64,000 nt of DNA. It comes from an uncultured Lewinella sp. GTDB lineage: Bacteria; Bacteroidota; Bacteroidia; Chitinophagales; Saprospiraceae. The stretch lies in assembly GCA_913057725.1 (NCBI GenBank), contig CAJXOS010000008.1, positions 16,643 through 80,642 on the forward strand, given 5' to 3'. Under the pieces are notes generated by a model, which saw only the letters and a list, made by a program, of their open reading frames with translations, searched no databases and was not told the origin of the DNA. Made by a program: the position numbers and the translations under genes. Shown here piece after piece: positions 32,555-41,953 of the stretch. Each line of letters begins with the position of its first letter. The first letter of the stretch is position 1.

Positions 32555-34393
32555 ATGCGCCTGTCCAGGTCTGCCTCTTTCTGGATTTACTTGTTGGTAT
32601 GTTACGTGCTCTTAAGAACCTGCTTTGTAGCTGCGTCTTGGCGAGAAGGTAAGGCCATTAGCTATGACCCTGCGGGTTACTATTTGGCGCTGCCGGCTCA
32701 TTTTATCTATGACGATTTAGCTACAGTTAGCTTTTACGATTCCCTTGCATTGGAGTACGGCATTGGTGATGCAGTAAGCCACACCACAGACTTACCCAAC
32801 GGTAATCGAGTGATGAAATACTCGCTTGGCATGGCAGTTTTGTCCAGCCCGGGCTTTTTGGTGGGGCACCTCAGTGCTTTGAGCAATGATACTTTCGCTG
32901 CCGACGGATATTCCCATCCCTACTATTTCTGGCTATCTATGTGGTCTTTACTCTGGGCCTTTATGGGGCTTTGGGCACTTCGGCAAGTACTACTGGCTTA
33001 TTTCGATGAGTGGCCCGTAGCACTGACCTTACTGGTGCTTGTCTTGGCGACCAATTATATTGTGTATGCTGGCATCAATAATATGATGTCGCATTCCTTC
33101 CTGTTTACGCTCTATGCATTTTTGCTCAACCTGACCTGGCGCTGGCATCGATCACCCAATTGGTATGCCGCCGCGGGTATTGGAGTGGTGATCGGATTGC
33201 TGGCACTAAGTCGACCCACTGATATTGTCGCTGCTTTGATCCCTATCCTTTGGGGCGTACACTCGTCTTCGGTCATCAAGCTACAAGCAGCAAAGTTCAG
33301 AGCGCACCTTCCTCAGTTGTTACTCGCTGTATTGGTGGTTTTAGCTATTGGGTCTGTCCAGCTGCTGTATTGGAAATCGATAACGGGGCAATGGTTGTAC
33401 TATTCCTATGATAACCAAGGCTTCAATTTCTTACGCCCGAGAATTTACAGGGGCCTATTCAGCTTCCAGAAAGGTTGGTTGATCTATACACCCGCTATGA
33501 TTTTTGCGGTGGTAGGTCTATGGCAACTCTATCAGAAAAAGAGATCTGTTTTTTGGAGCATTTTTCTTTTCAGTGTTATCAATGTCTATATCATCTTTAG
33601 CTGGAAAACCTGGATGTACGGAGGTAGTGTAGGCTGCAGAGCGATTATCCAGTCCTATGCAGTGTGGGCGTTCCCGCTGACAGCTTTTATTCAATATGTG
33701 GTTTGGAAAGGGAAACACTATTGGAAGGTCGTTTTTGGCATCCTCCTCTTGTTCTTCATTGATTTGAATTTCTTGATGGTTTGGAATGCCCATGCGACGA
33801 ATGGTAGGTGGCACGCGGCTTACATGTCGCAGAAGTACTACTTCAAAATTATGGGGCGGGCTCATGTGCCGAAAGACACCAAGAAATTTCTGGACGTAAA
33901 GACCGAATTGCCTAATCGTCCCATCAAAGCACTTGATACACTGATTTATAAATCGTTCGACGAGCCCGCGGATAGTGTCATTGTGGGAAGATCGTACGAG
34001 CGCATGAAGGACGGGGCAGGCATTATCATCAACCAGGATAATCCACTTTATGAAGTATCAACGAAGCTGCCAGCAGTAGATGGTTATCGTAAAGTCTGGC
34101 TGCGCGCCAACGTCAGGAGCTTCTTTATCAATATGGAGTGGCACGAGTGGCGGCAGGCTCGCCTAAAGATGAAGTTTTACAGAGACGGCCAAGAAATCGG
34201 AAAGCAGAGTATCCGCATACATTGGCTGCATGACAATTGGACCTGGCACCATGCGTATTTTGAATTTCCGCTAAAGAAAGCTTTTGGTGAGCCTTCAGCA
34301 AGTGATGAAGTTCGGCTCATACTGGATCATGAAGATGGCTCTCACGATGTGTTCTTTGATGATCTTACTTTGGAGTGGATTGAGTTGGAGTAA
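32555..34393 (+). CDS. Polytopic membrane protein, possible GT-C glycosyltransferase
   Basis: The 612-residue protein has about ten to eleven hydrophobic helices in its first 430 residues and a soluble C-terminal region of about 180 residues that looks like a beta-sandwich (VWLRANVRSFF, DEVRLILDHEDGSHDVFFDDLTLE). An early Asp in ISYDPAGYYLALPAH, in the first outer loop, and the general layout resemble GT-C glycosyltransferases that use lipid-linked sugars, but no signature is decisive. The ATG at 32555 precedes the first helix directly. It is divergent from clpB; no polysaccharide genes are nearby. Confidence 0.6.
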   Translation: MRLSRSASFWIYLLVCYVLLRTCFVAASWREGKAISYDPAGYYLALPAHFIYDDLATVSFYDSLALEYGIGDAVSHTTDLPNGNRVMKYSLGMAVLSSPGFLVGHLSALSNDTFAADGYSHPYYFWLSMWSLLWAFMGLWALRQVLLAYFDEWPVALTLLVLVLATNYIVYAGINNMMSHSFLFTLYAFLLNLTWRWHRSPNWYAAAGIGVVIGLLALSRPTDIVAALIPILWGVHSSSVIKLQAAKFRAHLPQLLLAVLVVLAIGSVQLLYWKSITGQWLYYSYDNQGFNFLRPRIYRGLFSFQKGWLIYTPAMIFAVVGLWQLYQKKRSVFWSIFLFSVINVYIIFSWKTWMYGGSVGCRAIIQSYAVWAFPLTAFIQYVVWKGKHYWKVVFGILLLFFIDLNFLMVWNAHATNGRWHAAYMSQKYYFKIMGRAHVPKDTKKFLDVKTELPNRPIKALDTLIYKSFDEPADSVIVGRSYERMKDGAGIIINQDNPLYEVSTKLPAVDGYRKVWLRANVRSFFINMEWHEWRQARLKMKFYRDGQEIGKQSIRIHWLHDNWTWHHAYFEFPLKKAFGEPSASDEVRLILDHEDGSHDVFFDDLTLEWIELE

Positions 34394-34549
34394 CCACGTC
34401 TTTTAGCGAATAGTACTATAGCATTAATAGACCTGAATAGCTCCGATAGATCTATGCCCTGTCCTCTTAGAAAAGGGTAAAGCGAAGCACTAGCATATTT
34501 CCCTCAAAAAAATAAATGATAGTAATACTACTTTTTTGGACCCAGTCCT

Positions 34550-34557
34550 TATCTTTG
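34550..34557 (+). promoter_or_regulatory. Putative -7 box (TATCTTTG) of carB
   Basis: TATCTTTG matches TAnnTTTG and lies about 87 bp before the carB ATG. No -33 element at the right spacing is evident. Confidence 0.4.
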
Positions 34558-34644
34558 CCCGCAATTTGTGCCGAACCTAAACTTTTGCGGTCCCATACCC
34601 ACCTATAATTTCGGGATCGCAAGGAAAGCAAAAATTGCAGCATC

Positions 34645-37461
34645 ATGCCAAAAGATCAGTCTATTCGTTCCGTTCTCATCATTGGGAGTGGCCCTATTAT
34701 TATTGGACAAGCTTGTGAGTTTGACTACTCCGGTAGCCAGGCCTCTCGTTCCCTCCGGGAAGAAGGTATTGAGGTAACCCTCATCAATAGCAACCCGGCG
34801 ACCATCATGACGGATCCCGTCACCGCCGACCATGTTTACCTTTTGCCACTGACGGTGGAAAGCTTGGAGCAAATCCTCCGCGAACGCGATATCGACGCCG
34901 TACTACCTACTATGGGTGGACAAACGGCTTTGAACTTAGCCATTGAAGCCGGTTCGCAGGGCCTTTGGGAAAAATATGACGTAAGACTTATCGGTGTTGA
35001 CCTCGATGCCATCGAACTAGCTGAAAACCGGGAGGCATTCCGTCAGCATATGATCGATAACGGATTGGCGGTCGCACCTTCGCGAATCGCCAATTCTTTT
35101 TTGGAGGGTAAGGAAGCCGCGCAGGAAATTGGTTTTCCGCTGGTAATTCGTCCTTCTTATACCCTGGGTGGTACCGGTGGTGGTTTCGTACACACCGCGG
35201 AGGAGTTTGATGCGAAGTTGCGCCACGGCTTGAATATGAGCCCGACGCACGAGGTATTGGTGGAGAAAGCTGTATTTGGGTGGAAAGAATATGAGTTGGA
35301 GCTGCTGCGTGATGCTGCGGACAATGTTGTGATCATCTGTACCGTGGAGAACCTTGATCCAATGGGTATCCACACGGGTGATTCGATTACGGTAGCCCCT
35401 GCTATGACGCTTTCTGATACGGCCTACCAGGAGATGCGTGACCAGGCGATTCTGGCGATGCGCTCCCTCGGTAACTTCGCTGGTGGTTGTAATATCCAAT
35501 TCTCGATCAATCCGGAAACGGAAGACCTGATCGTGATCGAGATCAACCCACGTGTGAGTCGTTCTTCGGCGCTAGCCAGTAAAGCTACTGGTTATCCGAT
35601 TGCCAAAATTGCTGCAAAATTGGCGATTGGCTACACGCTGGATGAACTGAAAAACCAAATTACCAAGACTACCTCAGCCTACTTCGAACCAACCCTTGAT
35701 TATGTAATCGTGAAGATGCCTCGTTGGAATTTCTCTAAGTTCCCTGGCGCTGACCACGAGTTGGGCCTACAGATGAAATCGGTAGGAGAGGTAATGGGTA
35801 TCGGCCGCAACTTCCTGGAAGCACTGCAGAAGGCCTGCCAGAGTTTGGAGCAAGACCGCGCCGGACTAGGAGCTGATAAGAAAGAATGGATCAAGACGGA
35901 TGATATCCTGATGCGTCTGGAAAAGGCCAGTGATGACCGGATTTTCCGCTTGAAGGATGCCCTACGTTTAGGTGTACCGAGCAAGACTATCCATAAACTC
36001 ACCAAGATTGATCCTTGGTTTATCAAGCAGATCAAGCGCCTGGTAGATATGGAAGAACGCCTGATGCGCTTCAATGTAGCAGAGGATATTCCAGAATCGT
36101 TCATGCGCGAGCTGAAGGTGGTTGGTTTCTCTGATGCGCAGATCGCTTGGACCCTCCGGGTAGAAGAAGAGCAAGTAACGCGCCACCGTAAGAAGTTGGG
36201 CGTACGCCGGACGTACAAGATGGTAGATACCTGTGCTGCGGAGTTTGAGGCACAGACCCCTTACTTCTACAGTACCTTCGACGAGGAGAACGAAAGTATC
36301 CCAACGGATAAGAAGAAGATTATCGTACTGGGCTCCGGACCAAACCGTATTGGCCAGGGTATCGAGTTTGACTATTGCTGTGTCCACGGTTTGTTGGCGA
36401 TCAAAGAAGCAGGTTATGAGGCGATCATGATCAACTGTAACCCAGAGACGGTTTCCACCGACTTTGATATGGCCGACAAACTCTACTTCGAGCCAGTATA
36501 CTGGGAACACTTGGAGGAAATCATCGAACTAGAACAACCAGAAGGTGTAATCGTACAGCTGGGTGGCCAGACAGCCCTGAAGCTTGCCGAAACACTACAT
36601 AAGAAAGGCATTAAAATTATCGGTACGGATTTCCCAAGCATGGACTTGGCCGAAGACCGCGGTGCCTTCTCTGACTTGCTGAAAGAACTAGAAATCCCAT
36701 ACCCACGCTACGGTGCGGCTAATGATGCGGATAGAGCACTAGAGGTAGCCAACGAAGTAGGCTATCCGGTACTGGTGCGTCCAAGCTACGTACTGGGTGG
36801 ACAGGATATGCGGATTGTAATTAATGATGCAGAACTAGAGCGCCACGTACTGCATATCTTCAAGCACATGCCAGACAATCGCGTACTGGTAGATCACTTC
36901 CTGGATCGTGCTAAGGAAGCTGAGGTTGATGCCATCTTCGACGGTGAGCAAGTACACGTAATGGGTATCATGGAGCACATCGAGCCAGCCGGTGTCCATT
37001 CCGGCGATTCCGCTGCGGTACTTCCTACCTACAGCCTTTCTGTAGATGCTGTGAACAAGATGGTAGAGATTACCGAGAAATTGGCAAAAGCCCTCAATAT
37101 CCTCGGTTTGATCAACATCCAGTTTGCGATCAAGGACGACAACGTGTACGTAATCGAGGCTAACCCTCGTGCGAGTCGTACTACACCATTTATTGCCAAA
37201 GCCTACCAGGTACCTTACCTGAAGATTGCTACGGAGGTGATGATCGGTGCGAAGAAGTTGAAAGACTATCACATCCAAGCACGACCAAGTGGCTTTGCGA
37301 TTAAGGTGCCGGTCTTTAGCTTCAACAAGTTCCCTAATGTGGACAAGCAACTCGGGCCTGAGATGAAGTCAACCGGTGAGGCCATCCGCTTCATTAAGGA
37401 TTTGACGGATCCATTCTTCCGAGAGTTGGATAAGCAACGGTACATGTACCTGACACGATAA
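34645..37461 (+). CDS. carB: Carbamoyl-phosphate synthase large subunit, short form without MGS domain
   Basis: CarB makes carbamoyl phosphate from bicarbonate, ammonia (from the small subunit) and two ATP, for pyrimidine and arginine synthesis. The 938-residue protein contains both synthetase halves: IGSGPIIIGQACEFDYSG and an ATP-grasp domain in the first (VIRPSYTLGGTGGG), and GSGPNRIGQGIEFDYCCVH with LVRPSYVLGGQDM in the second. The C-terminal MGS-like regulatory domain of about 130 residues found in the 1070-residue enterobacterial enzyme is absent: the frame ends after DLTDPFFRELDKQ at a real stop followed by a terminator. The same short form is known to me from other Bacteroidota (from memory), so this need not be damage. 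carA is not in the window. Confidence 0.95.
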   Translation: MPKDQSIRSVLIIGSGPIIIGQACEFDYSGSQASRSLREEGIEVTLINSNPATIMTDPVTADHVYLLPLTVESLEQILRERDIDAVLPTMGGQTALNLAIEAGSQGLWEKYDVRLIGVDLDAIELAENREAFRQHMIDNGLAVAPSRIANSFLEGKEAAQEIGFPLVIRPSYTLGGTGGGFVHTAEEFDAKLRHGLNMSPTHEVLVEKAVFGWKEYELELLRDAADNVVIICTVENLDPMGIHTGDSITVAPAMTLSDTAYQEMRDQAILAMRSLGNFAGGCNIQFSINPETEDLIVIEINPRVSRSSALASKATGYPIAKIAAKLAIGYTLDELKNQITKTTSAYFEPTLDYVIVKMPRWNFSKFPGADHELGLQMKSVGEVMGIGRNFLEALQKACQSLEQDRAGLGADKKEWIKTDDILMRLEKASDDRIFRLKDALRLGVPSKTIHKLTKIDPWFIKQIKRLVDMEERLMRFNVAEDIPESFMRELKVVGFSDAQIAWTLRVEEEQVTRHRKKLGVRRTYKMVDTCAAEFEAQTPYFYSTFDEENESIPTDKKKIIVLGSGPNRIGQGIEFDYCCVHGLLAIKEAGYEAIMINCNPETVSTDFDMADKLYFEPVYWEHLEEIIELEQPEGVIVQLGGQTALKLAETLHKKGIKIIGTDFPSMDLAEDRGAFSDLLKELEIPYPRYGAANDADRALEVANEVGYPVLVRPSYVLGGQDMRIVINDAELERHVLHIFKHMPDNRVLVDHFLDRAKEAEVDAIFDGEQVHVMGIMEHIEPAGVHSGDSAAVLPTYSLSVDAVNKMVEITEKLAKALNILGLINIQFAIKDDNVYVIEANPRASRTTPFIAKAYQVPYLKIATEVMIGAKKLKDYHIQARPSGFAIKVPVFSFNKFPNVDKQLGPEMKSTGEAIRFIKDLTDPFFRELDKQRYMYLTR

Positions 37462-37466
37462 AGACG

Positions 37467-37495
37467 AAGGGGGGCTGCACTGCAGCCCCCTTTTT
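37467..37495. terminator. Terminator between carB and the convergent gene
   Basis: GGGGGCTGCA (37470-37479) and TGCAGCCCCC (37481-37490) form a strong GC-rich hairpin followed by T residues (37491-37495). It ends carB; A-rich bases on the other side make partial bidirectional use possible. Confidence 0.75.
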
Positions 37496-37510
37496 ATTTT
37501 GTGTTTTGCA

Positions 37511-39778
37511 CTAGTTGTGAATGGTGCCATGAATACTGACTTCAACATCTACCTGCTCGATCTGTAGCTGCAGTTCAGCGTAGAGTAAGCGAATAGTGAG
37601 CGGACGCTTGTCCACATCTTCGGGTATCCGCAAATCATATAGGCTGAACTGGGATGTCATAGGATTGGGGCTAATTTCTTCTTCCCCGTCCAGGATTATG
37701 TTGGCAGCGATCAATACGGAAAGATCTTCTTGAGCTAATTGGTAGTGGACATACGTCTTGTCATCGATGTCGTCCGTGAAGGCGGATCGCTTAAAGTGAA
37801 CAATGTGCCCAGCCACTTCTAGACTGATCTGTTCTTGTTTTTCGTAAGTTATTGTCTGCTCGGCCACGGTTAGGTCGTCGTCTGCAGCGGTGTAGTAGGC
37901 GATCGTTGCTTTACCTTGCACCTGATGTGCTCCTGGGCCCGGTGCTAGATGCGAGTACACATTAAAGTTGACCTGGCTCATAGGCTCGCCATAGCGGTAC
38001 GTCCGGATATCAGGGCGGAGCGTCAGGAAGGGGCGGTCCATATTTCGAGGCTCCTTCATGCGTTTGTTTAGCTCGTACTGCATAGCCTCTGCCTCCGCTT
38101 GTGCGAGGAGTAGATTTTTGCCGGTGTTGTCCTGCAGTTGAGTCAATTGACTCTGCTGCATATCCATTTTTACGTAGTTGTGCCCCAATGGCACCGCTAG
38201 AGCGTATTTCGCTTGGAGGTTGTGGGTGTTTCTAGGTCCGTCGCCACCAATTTTGAATTCATAGGCCGATAGCGAAGTCATCTCCTGAATACTCTCCTCT
38301 ATTTTAGCTGCTGTAGCAGTTTGGCTCGTGCTAAGCTGTAGGGTGTCCTGCCAGGGGTGGGTGGCCCAGTTGCCATCGGGGGTTTGATAATGGAGGAGAC
38401 CTTCCAAATAGATTTGGCTGGCTTTAGCTGCTGGCTTTTCCCATAATCCTATTTCCAGATGATAGTGGTCACTTGGCTTGGCGTCGGCATGTAACCCCCA
38501 ACTAAAGCCTTTCTTCCACTGGTCTTCAATGGGGCGTTCCCACCAGTAACGGTCTTCTCCGAGCGCCGCTAGACTTTCATTGTAGGCATCAATGCTATCT
38601 GCTTGATGAAGGAGTAAGTCTTTTCCCGTGTTGTCATAGGCGCGTTCTAGCGTAAAACTATCCTGCCCACTGTGATGCGGTGTGTAGATATCATACACAG
38701 CACTGATTCGGTGTTGCCCATCGTGTTTAACGCTAAAACGGTAGCGCTGACTATACATCTCACCAATGCTGAATCCTGGGTCCAACGTTTCGCCTGGCAT
38801 TGACAGCGTGAAGGGGACTTTCACCTGTATCTGCTTCTGGCGGACCAGGTGGACGAAATATGTTTGGCCGGGGAGTGGCCTGAACTCCAATTCTAGTGGT
38901 TGCTGGGCAGGTGTGAAATGGGCTACTGTATCTCCATTTTCTTTTAGAAATGTGGCACTCACCCAACGGCTGTTCGGATAGTAGGCTAGGCCCGTTCGGA
39001 AGCCTTCACCTTGAGCTGCATCTGAGATGTAGAGCGTACCTTTTTCGTCGAGTTCAAAAACGTAGTTGTTTTCAGCTTCGAAATAGGTGAAAGGCTCCGC
39101 AAGTACTTCGGTGCTGCCATTGGTGACCATTAACTGAACGTAGCCAGCAGCTTCCACTGCGTCGGTCGGGATATGCGTATCAGCAGCCAGCATATACTGT
39201 ACATTCCAATGGTTGGGATCAATGGTAGACATTGCGCGATGATTGCCCAGTTCTTCCTTCCAGATAGTGGCCCGGTTATAGCCTACCAGTTGATTACTGG
39301 CGTGGCCATTGGTGATGAGCTTCGCCTTCCAGGGGGCTACCGTTACTGCTGGGTAATACTGGTAATCACTACTCCGTAGATGATAGAGCTGGGGCTTTAG
39401 TACCTCGAGAAGTTCTAAGGAGTCTGGAAGCTGACCCGCAAGATCAAGGATCCAATTGCCGTCTTGCCGAATCATCAGTTGACCATTCACTTGAGCCAGC
39501 AGTTCATTGTCAATAGCCTGCGTGGGGGGGAGCTGGTTGTTAAGTAGTTTCTCCAGGTAGGGAGAGGCTGGTGAAACTGGGTTTATGTCGTGCGCAGCAA
39601 GGCAGTTGTCGAAGTAAAACTCCTCCGGAAGATCAATATCCGAGGCGAATTGGTAGGCGCCAAACCGGTCTTCTGAAAAATTGTGAGCAATGCCCTCGAA
39701 GTACGTTTGAAGAACTTCATAGTCGCATTGACAGAGGATTTGATTTCCTCGCTCAAACTGCTCGTAGTAGGTGAGCAA
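37511..39778 (-). CDS. Secreted protein of unknown function, main frame (5' end lost by frameshift)
   Basis: This frame encodes 755 residues if started at TTG 39778, but it is open further upstream to a stop near 39840 and has no ATG or signal peptide of its own. The sequence just before it encodes RFFFETYQKQGEWF in frame, which joins naturally to the signal-peptide fragment at 39807-39983. The product is rich in beta-strand patterns and has a repeated DNTGKxLLL motif (about residues 365-375 and 550-560), which suggests an internal duplication. I do not recognise a domain. The terminator at 37467-37495 separates it from carB. Whether a working protein is made depends on the frameshift described in the findings. 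Confidence 0.7.
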   Translation of the reverse strand: MLTYYEQFERGNQILCQCDYEVLQTYFEGIAHNFSEDRFGAYQFASDIDLPEEFYFDNCLAAHDINPVSPASPYLEKLLNNQLPPTQAIDNELLAQVNGQLMIRQDGNWILDLAGQLPDSLELLEVLKPQLYHLRSSDYQYYPAVTVAPWKAKLITNGHASNQLVGYNRATIWKEELGNHRAMSTIDPNHWNVQYMLAADTHIPTDAVEAAGYVQLMVTNGSTEVLAEPFTYFEAENNYVFELDEKGTLYISDAAQGEGFRTGLAYYPNSRWVSATFLKENGDTVAHFTPAQQPLELEFRPLPGQTYFVHLVRQKQIQVKVPFTLSMPGETLDPGFSIGEMYSQRYRFSVKHDGQHRISAVYDIYTPHHSGQDSFTLERAYDNTGKDLLLHQADSIDAYNESLAALGEDRYWWERPIEDQWKKGFSWGLHADAKPSDHYHLEIGLWEKPAAKASQIYLEGLLHYQTPDGNWATHPWQDTLQLSTSQTATAAKIEESIQEMTSLSAYEFKIGGDGPRNTHNLQAKYALAVPLGHNYVKMDMQQSQLTQLQDNTGKNLLLAQAEAEAMQYELNKRMKEPRNMDRPFLTLRPDIRTYRYGEPMSQVNFNVYSHLAPGPGAHQVQGKATIAYYTAADDDLTVAEQTITYEKQEQISLEVAGHIVHFKRSAFTDDIDDKTYVHYQLAQEDLSVLIAANIILDGEEEISPNPMTSQFSLYDLRIPEDVDKRPLTIRLLYAELQLQIEQVDVEVSIHGTIHN

Positions 39779-39806
39779 AAACCATTCTCCCTGTTTTTGG
39801 TAGGTC

Positions 39807-39983
39807 TCAAAAAAGAAACGGATCGGTGCGGAAGGCCGCTAGCCCGGTCGTGTCAAGCTTGGTGCTAGTTGGCTTTTGTTGGGCTACATTTTGGATAAAC
39901 TGTTCCCAGGAAGTGGTTTGTTGTGCGGGAAGTAGGTGTACGAAAAATGAAATACTAAGAAATAGGACAAGGCATCTGTTCAT
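39807..39983 (-). pseudogene. 5' fragment of the secreted protein: signal peptide and first 58 residues
   Basis: ATG 39983 opens a 58-codon frame ending at a TGA at 39809-39807. The first 21 residues form a good signal peptide (MNRCLVLFLSISFFVHLLPA then QQ). The rest (TSWEQFIQNVAQQKPTS) has normal coding character. The frame ends inside a run of six T residues (read on the minus strand) in CTT TTT TGA G; skipping one T continues as FETYQKQGEWF into the 755-residue frame. It may be a true mutation, a sequencing error in the homopolymer, or programmed frameshifting. Confidence 0.65.
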
Positions 39984-40246
39984 TGAGGTTGTGGGTTTTG
40001 GTGTTATATCAGCGGAAACAAAAAAATCTTACCCTTACTAGAGTTTATGTAGGTGAATTTTGTCTAGAGAATCAAATTAGATTTTTTTGACAATCAAGAC
40101 AAAGGTTCTTTTTCTTAGCCCTAGCTAAGGAAAATGGTTCTTAAACGAAGAGTGGCAGAAAAAGATATTTTAGGCTCAGACGAAATCTGCGTACATAAAC
40201 TCTACCAACTCTTTTTTATGCCATTTTAATGTGTAGACGTTACCGC

Positions 40247-40828
40247 TTATTTGATTTCTTCCGCTTCGCGCCGTTTCCGGTAGGCTACCGCTCCTCTATA
40301 CACCAGGCCAGCAAATAGGCCTACGCCTAATAGCAAATACAGATAGTTCAAACGCCCCGATTTTCCGTAGACGGCGATGAAGGAAATACTCACGAGGAAG
40401 AGGGTAGGAATCTCATTGAAGAGACGATACTGCCAGGCACTGAGTGGTTGTTCGCCCTGTTCCATGCGGCGCAAGAGTCGGCGGCAGTAGAGATGATAGC
40501 CTACTAATAGCACTAGTAATAACAGCTTGAGGTGGAGCCATCCGGGAGTACCACCACTGAAATAAGCAAAGGAGGTGACGCCTGCTAAGTCAAGCCCAAT
40601 CATCATCAAGCCTGCAAACCAGGTGATAAAGGCAGCTGGATTACAAATGATTTTGTAGACACGCTGTGCCATGGTGAGAAATTGCTCTCCCAGGATGCTA
40701 CGGGCAGGCTCTTCGCGCTCGCTGGCTTCCATGATGTAGACAAACACCCGCACCAGGTAGAATAGACCTGCAAACCAGGAAACGAAACCGACTACGTGCA
40801 AAGACTTGAAAAAGAAGTTAGCATCCAT
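40247..40828 (-). CDS. hemJ: HemJ-like protoporphyrinogen oxidase / CopD family membrane protein
   Basis: The 193-residue protein has about five transmembrane helices and the HemJ signature FFFKSLHVVGFVSWFAG, with a conserved His at position 10 (KSLH), followed by LFYLVRVFVY. HemJ oxidises protoporphyrinogen IX to protoporphyrin IX in haem synthesis. Length and helix count match HemJ (UPF0093) well. It stands alone, divergent from exbD. The C-terminus is basic (AYRKRREAEEIK), suggesting it ends in the cytoplasm. Confidence 0.85.
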   Translation of the reverse strand: MDANFFFKSLHVVGFVSWFAGLFYLVRVFVYIMEASEREEPARSILGEQFLTMAQRVYKIICNPAAFITWFAGLMMIGLDLAGVTSFAYFSGGTPGWLHLKLLLLVLLVGYHLYCRRLLRRMEQGEQPLSAWQYRLFNEIPTLFLVSISFIAVYGKSGRLNYLYLLLGVGLFAGLVYRGAVAYRKRREAEEIK

Positions 40829-40943
40829 CTGCGCTCAATTTGCTGCTAAGGTAAACACCATTTTTACGCTCTTCGTCATCTTAATAACAAGTTCATAGGC
40901 TACCAGCTAAGAATTGAGAATTTCATGACAAAACTTAGCTGAT

Positions 40944-41495
40944 ATGAAACGTACCATTGCCCGCCGCAAAGCACCGGAAGTGAACGCCGGAAGCATGGCG
41001 GATATCGCGTTCTTACTCCTGATCTTCTTTCTGGTGACCACTACTATTCTTTCGGATAGTGGCTTACTCATTAAGCTGCCACCCTTTGATCATGATCCGC
41101 CGCAAACAGAGATCAACACCCGAAACCTTTTTCGGGTAGCTATCAACGGACAAAATCAAATTTCTGTTCGTGGTGAAATAATCTCCTTGGCAGACCTACA
41201 AAGTGAGGTAAAAACCTTCATTATGAATCCGGCTGGCTTGCCCGATTTGGCCAAAGCACCCAATAAGGCGGTAGTATCCCTGATCAATGACCGTTCAACG
41301 AATTATGATACCTACCTGCAAGTCTACAATGAGCTAAAGGGCGCTTATAACGAGCTATGGGAGGCAGCTGCGCAAGACCGATTTGGCCAGGCCTATAACA
41401 CCTTACCCATGGCCCATCAGCAAAGCATTCGCGATGAGATTCCATTGGTTATCTCTGAGGCGGAGCCAACGGACCTGTTTGGAGATCAAGAATAA
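40944..41495 (+). CDS. exbD: ExbD/TolR family biopolymer transport protein
   Basis: The 183-residue protein has a single N-terminal transmembrane helix with the essential aspartate in GSMADIAFLLLIFFLVTTT (D20 region), then a periplasmic domain, as in ExbD/TolR. ExbD couples the proton gradient to TonB-dependent transport in complex with ExbB. No exbB is adjacent, so the partner is encoded elsewhere. The C-terminal domain is longer than in enteric ExbD (about 140 periplasmic residues), which is common in Bacteroidota. It may serve the TonB-C caspase protein encoded at 59155-60936; this is speculation. Confidence 0.92.
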   Translation: MKRTIARRKAPEVNAGSMADIAFLLLIFFLVTTTILSDSGLLIKLPPFDHDPPQTEINTRNLFRVAINGQNQISVRGEIISLADLQSEVKTFIMNPAGLPDLAKAPNKAVVSLINDRSTNYDTYLQVYNELKGAYNELWEAAAQDRFGQAYNTLPMAHQQSIRDEIPLVISEAEPTDLFGDQE

Positions 41496-41503
41496 GATCA
41501 GCG

Positions 41504-41953
41504 TTAATGAAGTGCCTGTAATTGCTCTTTCCGGCCATTAATCTGAATACTCTCATCGACAGCTTTACCCAAGAGGAGCTGACTGATCGGCGCCTCTGGC
41601 GAGATACAGAAGTAGGTCTTTCCTTCCAGTACAACCTTGCCCAAGCTTACACTCAGGTAGTAAGTGCGGGCATTGGTTTGTACCATACTGCCTAACTCCA
41701 CACGATCTGAAGATAGAGTAAGGTCAAGCTGGGTGAGCTGTAGGCGCATCTGTCGGGTGTTATCCAGGCGGGCCAGGAGTTTATCTTCTTCTTGTTGCAT
41801 CATCGCGCGCCCGGTTTCGTACTTGTCTCCGGCGCTGCTCTTGGTTTCGTTGTTGCGCGATTCCTGTACGGTGGCAATAGCCGTTTGGAGTTCTTCTAGA
41901 CGGACGTCTATCAGTTGCAGACAATGAGCGTGGAGTTGTGCTTTCGTTGTCAT
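41504..41953 (-). CDS. GreA/GreB-like transcription-factor C-terminal domain protein
   Basis: The 149-residue protein has an N-terminal coiled coil (AIATVQESRNNETKSSAGDKYETGRAMMQQEEDKL) and a C-terminal part resembling the GreA/GreB FKBP-like domain (VELGSMVQTNARTYYLSVSLG, SPEAPISQLLLGKAVDE). In Bacteroidota this group is often labelled 3-oxoacyl-ACP synthase, which the sequence does not support. Its start codon directly follows the stop of the upstream gene (41954), suggesting translational coupling. Confidence 0.75.
   Translation of the reverse strand: MTTKAQLHAHCLQLIDVRLEELQTAIATVQESRNNETKSSAGDKYETGRAMMQQEEDKLLARLDNTRQMRLQLTQLDLTLSSDRVELGSMVQTNARTYYLSVSLGKVVLEGKTYFCISPEAPISQLLLGKAVDESIQINGRKEQLQALH

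Noticed and set aside
41504..41953. Label as 3-oxoacyl-ACP synthase
   Set aside because: The sequence has a coiled coil and a GreA-like domain, no thiolase fold or catalytic Cys-His-Asn.
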